Shown here: positions 13,441 to 19,629 of the stretch, piece by piece
How the letters are laid out: every line of letters starts with the position of its first letter
How positions within the stretch are numbered: the first letter of the stretch is position 1
Origin: CAYZPE01 sp046050145
GTDB lineage: Bacteria; Patescibacteriota; Minisyncoccia; Phycocordibacterales; CAYZPE01
Direction of reading: 5' to 3'
DNA length: 19,629 nt
Assembly: GCA_046050145.1 (NCBI GenBank)
Contig: JBJOQC010000041.1
Coordinates: 1-19,629, forward strand
The notes under the pieces: model-generated
Told to the model about the DNA's origin: nothing
Database searches by the model: none
Seen by the model: only the letters and a program-made list of their open reading frames with translations
Translations under genes and position numbers: made by a program

Positions 13441-15195
13441 TTAATTTTTAGTTTTCAAAAGAAGCTCTATTCTTTCAACAACCCAACTACTACCATTCTT
13501 GTACGGATTACCAAAATATTGCTCCTGTAGCGTTGAAACTATTTTTTTAGGTACAGATTTATAATTTTTAATACGTTCAATAAGCTCTTCTGGATTTTCA
13601 GCAAAAAAAGTTTTACCATACGAAGAACCTACCATGTCGTAGTAGTCACCCCATTTATGCGTACGGATAAAAATAGGAATCTTAAGTTGTAATAATGCTT
13701 CAAGAACACCCGTACTGTGGCACCCAATAACAACGTCAGCATTTTTTATAGCGTCCTGCATATTTCCCTTCACAACACGTACATTGTTTTTTACTAACAA
13801 ATCTGGATAGTTATCAAAAAGCCATGTTTCAAAACCATCATGAAAGGGACGAAATTTTATCGTAAGCTCAATACCCTTTTCAACAAGCAATCTATTAAGA
13901 TATGGCATAACCTCATTGAAAGCCGCTGTTTGCTCAGCAATAAAAAGAACTCTTGGTATTTTATTTTCAGAATGAGATGGCTGACCTAGCTCTTTTTCTA
14001 GTACAAGTGGGCGCATTGGCCCAGAAACATGTAGGTGCTCAGACCTGTACGTGTCACTTTCTTTAATATATTTCTCTTTCCACCAATCACTCCAAACACC
14101 GTACAGATCTAACGAAAGTCTCTGTTCTCCGTCGAATCCATTCATATAGTCATAGGGAGTTGCATAACGAGAAGATACTCCATGTAAAATCCCAAGAGTT
14201 GAAACTGCGTTTAATTTACACCCAAGTACCGTATGAAAATTTCGCTCCAGAGCAGCTGTAAAAAAAGCAACCTTAATGCCAGTAATGTGTACTATAAATT
14301 TCATCATTCTAATAGCCCAAACATCATCGTATGCAAGAATCAAATGATGTGTAGCAATATACAACCTAAACTTCTCTTCTGGTTCCTTACCTGTAATTAA
14401 AGACTCGTACAGTTTATATCGAGATACTGACCTACCACCAAAAATTGTACTTAAACAGCGACCTATATACGCAACCCCTTCAGAATAAACAACAGGTCTT
14501 CTTCGTATAAAAAAATTCTTTATAACAGTTTTCCATGATTCTAAACTTCTTACAAATTCAACAAAAGGAATACCTCTTTGACGTAATTCTGCATATATAA
14601 AACCCATCCTAAAATCATAGTCACGTTTTTTTTCAAATTTATCACCGATAAAAACTGAGACTTTTCTTCTTAAAACCACCAACAGTGGCAGACTCAGTAG
14701 TGTAATTAAGGACTGAAGAACAAGTCCGATTGGAAATGAAAATATTTTTTTAAATCCTGTTTTATTAACTATAGTAAAATTACATCCATACGCTTTAAAG
14801 TAAAAAGTAAACAAACTTTTATATGCTGGCTTATACACATAAATCTTTTTAAAAGTCTTGAGATACTCTAACAACTTAATATATCTAAAGTACGGCATAC
14901 AAAAGTTATAAAAAAGACTGTTGTAGTGAATCCACCATAACTCGTAACCTTCATATACAAACGACTTACAAACTCGCAAACCATTATTGAATGTTAACCT
15001 TGGTAAATCTTCAAGTAAGGCAGCAGCCTCGTGAACACTCCCTGGACCAACCAAAGAATCAACATCAATAAAAATAAAATTCTGTGCCTCTATTTCTTCT
15101 TTGAATTTCTTATCTGCGACAATAGTACTAAAAGAATTTCGAAGTAAATAACGAACAGGGATATGATCCCCAAAAATTACAGCTACAGACCTCAT
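13441..15195 (-). CDS. Unfamiliar GT-B-like surface carbohydrate protein with hydrophobic helix
   Basis: I do not recognise this 584-residue protein as a named family. The C-terminal half looks like a GT-B transferase or epimerase fold: STLGILHG (332-339) resembles the Q-H-G loop of capsule transferases, and ADVVIGCHSTGVLEALL (486-502) followed by KIPIFI is the usual nucleotide-sugar strand-helix pattern, compare CDP-glycerol and sialyl-type transferases. A hydrophobic helix interrupts the chain at about 154-176, flanked by Lys and Arg. The N-terminal 150 residues have no motif I can name. I chose the ATG at 15195, 1 nt after the upstream stop; in-frame ATG 15207 and TTG 15219 are alternatives. 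Context suggests a role in building the glycan. Confidence 0.7.
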   Translation of the reverse strand: MRSVAVIFGDHIPVRYLLRNSFSTIVADKKFKEEIEAQNFIFIDVDSLVGPGSVHEAAALLEDLPRLTFNNGLRVCKSFVYEGYELWWIHYNSLFYNFCMPYFRYIKLLEYLKTFKKIYVYKPAYKSLFTFYFKAYGCNFTIVNKTGFKKIFSFPIGLVLQSLITLLSLPLLVVLRRKVSVFIGDKFEKKRDYDFRMGFIYAELRQRGIPFVEFVRSLESWKTVIKNFFIRRRPVVYSEGVAYIGRCLSTIFGGRSVSRYKLYESLITGKEPEEKFRLYIATHHLILAYDDVWAIRMMKFIVHITGIKVAFFTAALERNFHTVLGCKLNAVSTLGILHGVSSRYATPYDYMNGFDGEQRLSLDLYGVWSDWWKEKYIKESDTYRSEHLHVSGPMRPLVLEKELGQPSHSENKIPRVLFIAEQTAAFNEVMPYLNRLLVEKGIELTIKFRPFHDGFETWLFDNYPDLLVKNNVRVVKGNMQDAIKNADVVIGCHSTGVLEALLQLKIPIFIRTHKWGDYYDMVGSSYGKTFFAENPEELIERIKNYKSVPKKIVSTLQEQYFGNPYKNGSSWVVERIELLLKTKN

Positions 15196-15196
15196 G

Positions 15197-16438
15197 TTAT
15201 TTTGCATTTTTTTCAACAAGATCTTTATAAACCGAACTCAGAGCCTCAATCTTATTCTTTAAATTAAATTGAGTCCGAACTCTTTCAAAACCTGCATTAC
15301 CAAAATTTTCCATTTTTTTAGGATCAGAAAGTATTTCCACAACCTTTTCAGCCATTACGTGAGTATCAAACGGATTTACAACATACCCCGTAACACCGTC
15401 CACAATAATTTCAGGAGCCCCTCCATAACAGGTTCCAATGACAGGTTTTTTTGAAACCATTGCCTCAAGAACAATACGCGGGAATGCATCAAAACAAATA
15501 GAAGGCACCACAACAACATCTGAAATAGCATACATATACTTCATATGGTCTTCTCGTATCCAGTCTGTAAAAACAATATGATCACTAATGCCAAATTTTT
15601 CCGCCTCTTTTTTTATATACTGGGCACGACCATCAATCTTACCAACAACAAAAAGTACAGCATTAGGAATTTTTTTTACTATAGACACCATAGCCTGCAA
15701 CGTCTGCGTATCCCCCTTCGCTGAATCAAGTCTTCCTCCAAATAACAAAACCTTCTTGTTTTCTAAATTAAATTTCTTTTTAAACTGAAGGATTTCTACA
15801 TCAGTAACCTCCCATAGATGTAATGGCATTCCTGTATGCATTACCTCAACATTCCTAATACTATTTTGAAAAAGAGCATTTTTAAGAGCGCCACTCACTG
15901 CAAATAACTTGTGTGCACACCTTACATATTTTCTAATTATTATATTTCTTAAAGGATTCCATCTTTTACCAGCTTGTCGAACATGATCAAACCACGTAAG
16001 ACGATAGTCGAAATTCTTCAAAAATCTTTCTGTTTCTAACTTTCCGTAACTAAAAGACATAACATCACGAGCGGTCCAAACAACCTTGGCGTACTTACGA
16101 GCAATTTTAAAACAATGATACGAAAGATAGAAATGTACATTATTAATATGTACAATATCTGGTTTTGTATGTTTCAAGAAACTATCAACCTTACGAACAA
16201 CAGAAGGGTTATATAAACTTCTATAAGCTCTCCACCTACCCTGATACTCTGTAGCGATCTTATATACGTGTAAACCATTATACTGACTCTCTCCAGCCTC
16301 ACTTTCCTTTCGACAAGTAGTAATCACAGAAACCTCGTGCCCAGCCTCTTTCATGCCGAAAGCTAAATCGTATGTAGAGATTCCAGCACCTCCAAAACTT
16401 TCGGGTGGAAAATCATCTGAAAGAAATACAATTTTCAT
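15197..16438 (-). CDS. GT4-family glycosyltransferase
   Basis: A 413-residue GT-B retaining transferase. The N-terminal domain begins MKIVFLSDDFPPESFGGAG with the glycine-rich acceptor loop (16-19). The C-terminal Glycos_transf_1 domain has LFGGRLDSAKG (232-242) for donor phosphate binding, FPRIVLEAM (319-327) with the conserved Glu (E325), and YGGAPEII (338-345). In the E-x7-E pattern the first Glu is replaced by D317, which is tolerated in the family. It transfers a sugar from a nucleotide donor to a lipid-linked acceptor at the cytosolic side; the sugar is not predictable. It starts 3 nt after the stop of the membrane protein gene upstream and ends 1 nt before the next start, so it is mid-operon. 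Confidence 0.92.
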   Translation of the reverse strand: MKIVFLSDDFPPESFGGAGISTYDLAFGMKEAGHEVSVITTCRKESEAGESQYNGLHVYKIATEYQGRWRAYRSLYNPSVVRKVDSFLKHTKPDIVHINNVHFYLSYHCFKIARKYAKVVWTARDVMSFSYGKLETERFLKNFDYRLTWFDHVRQAGKRWNPLRNIIIRKYVRCAHKLFAVSGALKNALFQNSIRNVEVMHTGMPLHLWEVTDVEILQFKKKFNLENKKVLLFGGRLDSAKGDTQTLQAMVSIVKKIPNAVLFVVGKIDGRAQYIKKEAEKFGISDHIVFTDWIREDHMKYMYAISDVVVVPSICFDAFPRIVLEAMVSKKPVIGTCYGGAPEIIVDGVTGYVVNPFDTHVMAEKVVEILSDPKKMENFGNAGFERVRTQFNLKNKIEALSSVYKDLVEKNAK

Positions 16439-16441
16439 TTT

Positions 16442-18202
16442 TTATTTAATACGCTCTTTATTTAACAATGTATACACAGAAACATCACCGAAATCGACCG
16501 CTTTATTTAAAAATATATATTGATCAAGTTGCCATGAAGGATCACTCTTCTTATCCCAAACGACATACCCTACATTATAGGTAGTTAATACTTGCTCTAA
16601 CCACTGAGATCTTGGAGTACGTAGTGCAACCTTATACAAATCAATAATGTTCTGTATTTTTTCATCTGGAATAGCCTCGTAAGAACCTAGAAGTTCTCGA
16701 TAGTATATTCCGTACACATTGTCAGAAATATATCCCCGCTCGTCAAAAAAAACTTTATCAACCTCCTTCATTCCAACCCCTCGTAATATATAGAACGTAA
16801 ATAGTGTATCCAAAAGACGCTTTTCTGTAGAAGAAAGTGCATATATCCCCGCTCGGTGATAAAACAAATTTAAAGGAGTGTATATTACAGTTATGTGGGA
16901 TATTTCATCATTCGAAAACACAACCTCTTCCTTTTTACTATTAGCATTAAGCCAGTCCATAACTTCTCCATATTTTTGCCTCTCAAGGAGAATCATACCG
17001 CCATCACGATGATCATAAAAATAAGAAGACATTTGAACAAAGAGGGCAACAAGTACACTTGCGACAACTAAAACAGTGACAATCAAATCTCTATAGTGAT
17101 ACATCTTTCTTCGAGAAACAACATAAAAAACAGTTGTACATACAAGAATAAAAGCGACTGGTTTATGAAAAAACCAATGATAGTGATCCTCTTGCAAAAC
17201 CTTTCCCGTAAGAATTTGCTGGTTCATTGTTACAAAAGGAGCAAGAACCAAAGCTAAACCAAAAAAATACCTTTCTCTATTTTCTTTCGGAAAGAAAAAT
17301 AAAAATATAATCAAAGAAAAGATAACTGTCGTACCAACAAAAACAGGAGAGTGACTCACAACAACACCAAACCTAACACTAGCCTCTTCATAAGCAGGAT
17401 GTACTGTGGTTTTGTATAAATTAATAAAATAAGGAATTGCGACAATAAGAGCACCCACAAATACACTTCCTATCCTTAGGGCTTCTTGCCATTTTTTTTG
17501 AAGAAGATATATCAAAACCAACAAGGCTCCGAAGGCATACAAATATGTCCAAGAATAGAAATAATTATAAAAATTTAAACCGAGAAATAGAGAACTAAGA
17601 ACTCCATACTTTATGTTTCGTTTTTGGTAAAAAAGCAAAAAACAAATCAGAAAACTAAAAAGCAATATGTAAATCATTGCAGGATTTACAGGTCTTGATA
17701 ATCGCAAGAAGCTATCTGGACTTACACCCTGAAAAAGCCTCGCAAGACCTGAATAACTTAAAATTGAGTCTGCAAGTAAAAGCACCGCAGCACTTGAAAG
17801 TGCAGTAGATTTTTCCTTAGAAAAAAGAAATACAAAACAATAGAGCAATAAAGAAGCTATGAAAGAGAGAACAAATCGAGACAACAGAAGGGTGTCATTA
17901 ATGTCGAGAGAAAAAATCTTTCCCATATAACCCACCACCATAGAACCTAATGGTTGAAACAGATACGGATCGTCTTTACCGTCCTGATAGTAAATAGCTC
18001 CGAAATTTGGATGACCATCTTGTACTTCACGCGCTCGAGCAGACCATGGTGAATCTGGTAACAATTCTATACCTTGATATACACCGTCATCTTTATGATC
18101 GATACGAAAATAAACCTGTGGCAAGGAAGCAATAATAGCTGTTAGAAACGCCAAGATAATGGCAACCTTGTGATGTATAAGGATATTCCGTAAACGTAAC
18201 AT
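16442..18202 (-). CDS. GT-C-like multi-pass membrane protein
   Basis: A 586-residue membrane protein with about 11 hydrophobic helices between residues 12 and 405, followed by a soluble C-terminal domain of about 180 residues. After the first helix comes a large outward loop with an acidic pair (D38, D39), DSPWSARAREVQDG, and the strongly polar YYQDGKDDPYLFQPLG (71-86). This layout (first helix, acidic loop, many helices, soluble tail) is that of GT-C transferases, which use polyprenyl-phosphate sugars outside the membrane. The exact family is not recognised. A GtrB-type enzyme to make such donors is encoded at 8718-9647. The ATG at 18202 follows a TATAAT box (18229-18224), so it may have its own promoter inside the operon. 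Confidence 0.7.
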   Translation of the reverse strand: MLRLRNILIHHKVAIILAFLTAIIASLPQVYFRIDHKDDGVYQGIELLPDSPWSARAREVQDGHPNFGAIYYQDGKDDPYLFQPLGSMVVGYMGKIFSLDINDTLLLSRFVLSFIASLLLYCFVFLFSKEKSTALSSAAVLLLADSILSYSGLARLFQGVSPDSFLRLSRPVNPAMIYILLFSFLICFLLFYQKRNIKYGVLSSLFLGLNFYNYFYSWTYLYAFGALLVLIYLLQKKWQEALRIGSVFVGALIVAIPYFINLYKTTVHPAYEEASVRFGVVVSHSPVFVGTTVIFSLIIFLFFFPKENRERYFFGLALVLAPFVTMNQQILTGKVLQEDHYHWFFHKPVAFILVCTTVFYVVSRRKMYHYRDLIVTVLVVASVLVALFVQMSSYFYDHRDGGMILLERQKYGEVMDWLNANSKKEEVVFSNDEISHITVIYTPLNLFYHRAGIYALSSTEKRLLDTLFTFYILRGVGMKEVDKVFFDERGYISDNVYGIYYRELLGSYEAIPDEKIQNIIDLYKVALRTPRSQWLEQVLTTYNVGYVVWDKKSDPSWQLDQYIFLNKAVDFGDVSVYTLLNKERIK

Positions 18203-18223
18203 AAATTTTATCTACAATACCTC

Positions 18224-18229
18224 ATTATA
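18224..18229 (-). promoter_or_regulatory. Possible internal promoter -10 before the GT-C-like gene
   Basis: A perfect TATAAT reads on the minus strand in the 43-nt gap between two operon genes, 21 nt before the ATG at 18202. No -35 is recognisable at 16-18 nt. In a sequence this AT-rich the box may be chance. Confidence 0.35.
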
Positions 18230-18245
18230 CTTCAAAATCAACGTT

Positions 18246-19307
18246 TTAAATCTCTTTGTATATCTTTATATATTCTTTTATTATTTCATTTATATCGTGT
18301 ATTTTTGCCCATTCAACAGCCTCCTTATTCATGCGAGTCCACGAATCCTTATTACTCAACAATAAAGTGATACTGTTCTCAATGATACTTAAATCATTTT
18401 GAGGTGCTAATAATCCAGTTTTACCCGTTTTAATGGCATCTTCAGCACCTGATTCATAACTCCCTATTACTGGCACCCCGGATGCATTCGCTTCTAAATA
18501 CACAAGACCAAAACCCTCAAAATTATTTTTTTCACTAAGTGATGTAAGTACGAAAACTTTTGCTTTTCTATACAAATCAAAAAGTTCTACATCGGTAATA
18601 GAACTAAAAAATTCAACCCTATCTTCAATACCCTCACCAACAACAATCTTTTTTAAACGTTCAAAATAAGTCTTATCGTTTTGACTACCAACAAAAAAGT
18701 ACTTAACGTCTTTTATTTTTTTTGCAATATTCGCAAATGCCTGAAGTGATACATGCTGACCCTTGCGATGTTTAAGTGCTCCTACACTCAATACAACATT
18801 CTCTCTCTGATCAAAAGATCGGACAGGTATTTGATAAAACTTATTAAAATCAATACCGTTATGTATTACATGAGTATTCGTAATTCCTATTTTCTCTAAA
18901 GCTCTTTTTGTATAGCCACTTACACAAATAACCTTACGAGCCTTCGAGAAAGATTTTATATGGAAAAATCTCCTCCACTTTGATTGATAATAAGGTAACA
19001 CACCATAAGTTCCGTGCGCTGTAATAAAATACTTTTTACCAGTGAACCAAGAAAGCCAGTACGTGATATACGAGTAAGCCTCAATAAAACAATGAATCGC
19101 ATCACAGCCTTTTGCATATTTTCTTAATTTCCATGCATACCAGAAAGCAAAAAAATAATTCTTACGATAATTAAGAGGTTGTGGTAAAACAATATCTGAA
19201 ACAACAACCTCGATACCAGATTGCTTAAGCGCTCGTATTGTCTCAAGTGAATACCTACCGTATCCACTTTGAGTCGTATCTTTCCCCTGTAAAACAAAAA
19301 TTTTCAT
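18246..19307 (-). CDS. GT4-family glycosyltransferase
   Basis: A 353-residue GT-B retaining transferase. Residues 1-20 (MKIFVLQGKD, then a Gly-Tyr-Gly-Arg acceptor loop), HGTYG (98-102), and ICVSGYTK with a later HNGID (149-153) form the N-terminal domain. The C-terminal domain holds LSVGALKHRKGQ (173-184), and the E-x7-E pair is E264 and E272 in FEGFGLVYLEA, followed by SGAEDAI. The sugar and acceptor cannot be read from sequence. It lies 8 nt after the stop of the truncated transferase gene upstream and 43 nt before the GT-C-like gene. Confidence 0.92.
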   Translation of the reverse strand: MKIFVLQGKDTTQSGYGRYSLETIRALKQSGIEVVVSDIVLPQPLNYRKNYFFAFWYAWKLRKYAKGCDAIHCFIEAYSYITYWLSWFTGKKYFITAHGTYGVLPYYQSKWRRFFHIKSFSKARKVICVSGYTKRALEKIGITNTHVIHNGIDFNKFYQIPVRSFDQRENVVLSVGALKHRKGQHVSLQAFANIAKKIKDVKYFFVGSQNDKTYFERLKKIVVGEGIEDRVEFFSSITDVELFDLYRKAKVFVLTSLSEKNNFEGFGLVYLEANASGVPVIGSYESGAEDAIKTGKTGLLAPQNDLSIIENSITLLLSNKDSWTRMNKEAVEWAKIHDINEIIKEYIKIYKEI

Positions 19308-19315
19308 TATAAAAA

Positions 19316-19629
19316 TTATTTAAAGCTTTCTTTTATAAAGCCTGCAATAGAAAGACCTCTTTTTGCCCACGTATACTTACTAGAAGTTTTAAGAGCCTGA
19401 TCCGAAATATTTTTTGAAAGCTTCTGATCGTTATATACCTTTTGAATGGCATCCGCCCATCCTTGAGGATTATTCTCTTTAATAATTAAAGAATCAAACT
19501 CATCAGTCAAAACCTCTTCAATACACTCAGCTCGACCAGCGACAATAGGTCGACCAGAGGCAAGTGCCGGAAACATCTTTGCTGGAGAATCTCCAACTAA
19601 GTCTTTTTTTCGTTTTGGTATAAGAATCA
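19316..19629 (-). CDS. GT4-family glycosyltransferase, N-terminus cut by window edge
   Basis: The minus frame stays open from the right edge to TAA at 19316, giving about 104 residues of a C-terminal Glycos_transf_1 domain. Upstream of the internal Met at 19576 it reads LIPKRKKDLVGDSPAKMF, which is family sequence, so that Met is not the start and the gene continues outside the window. The visible part holds SPAKMFPALASGRPIVAG, the Glu-containing donor-binding helix, and AECIEEVL, then the usual helical tail (DAIQKVYND) and a final KESFK. It is the first visible gene of the long minus operon. Confidence 0.85.
   Translation of the reverse strand, partial: ILIPKRKKDLVGDSPAKMFPALASGRPIVAGRAECIEEVLTDEFDSLIIKENNPQGWADAIQKVYNDQKLSKNISDQALKTSSKYTWAKRGLSIAGFIKESFK

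Noticed and set aside
1..19629. UGA recoding to Gly as in Gracilibacteria/Absconditabacteria
   Set aside because: No in-frame TGA interrupts any gene, and the methyltransferase at 7911-8513 ends at TGA at a normal family length.
1..19629. CRISPR arrays, transposons, prophage or tRNA genes
   Set aside because: No regularly spaced repeats, transposase or integrase frames, or tRNA cloverleaf sequences were seen.

Overview
The window looks like chromosomal DNA from an AT-rich bacterium, most likely a Patescibacteria/CPR lineage of the Parcubacteria type. The sequence clues are: a secreted fibre-like protein with SYQGRLTD and LGLGTSTP motifs; a SecA with an extra segment between the nucleotide-binding motifs; a 32-residue Lys/Arg-only protein; and an almost complete lack of Shine-Dalgarno motifs before starts. 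Clean reading frames ending in TAA, TAG and once TGA support the standard genetic code. No rRNA, tRNA, CRISPR array, transposase or phage gene is visible. The lineage call is inference from protein style, not from a marker gene.

Region 1 (1-5600, all minus strand) carries, in transcription order, murB (peptidoglycan precursor synthesis), a tiny basic protein closed by a strong terminator, secA (Sec translocase motor), and a secreted fibre-like protein that runs off the left edge. Between murB and the next gene upstream lies the most unusual non-coding stretch, 5381-5600. It has a good promoter, a GC-rich intrinsic terminator about 75 nt later, and then a 14-bp hairpin directly before the murB start. 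Three sequence blocks of the short transcript recur as complements in the murB leader, in circularly permuted order. I read this as a candidate small RNA or long-range leader switch for murB.

Region 2 (5671-9647, minus) is a surface-glycan block: a DPM1/GtrB-like polyprenyl-phosphate glycosyltransferase, a half-length GtrA-like membrane protein, a class I methyltransferase, and a Wzy/WaaL-type polymerase or ligase with a C-terminal TPR domain, ended by a strong terminator.

Region 3 (9790-12431, plus) is a three-gene overlapping operon: a Wzx-type flippase, a second methyltransferase and a NodB-type polysaccharide deacetylase. It converges on the next block with a 4-nt gap.

Region 4 (12436-19629, minus) is a long, tightly packed operon: a GT4 glycosyltransferase cut by the right edge, a second GT4, a GT-C-like membrane protein, a third GT4, an unfamiliar GT-B-like protein with a hydrophobic segment, and a KpsF/KdsD-type sugar-phosphate isomerase with two CBS domains.

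Together regions 2-4 can make, modify, flip and polymerise or ligate an extracellular polysaccharide or glycoprotein glycan. secA and the fibre protein add secretion and surface display; murB adds wall synthesis.
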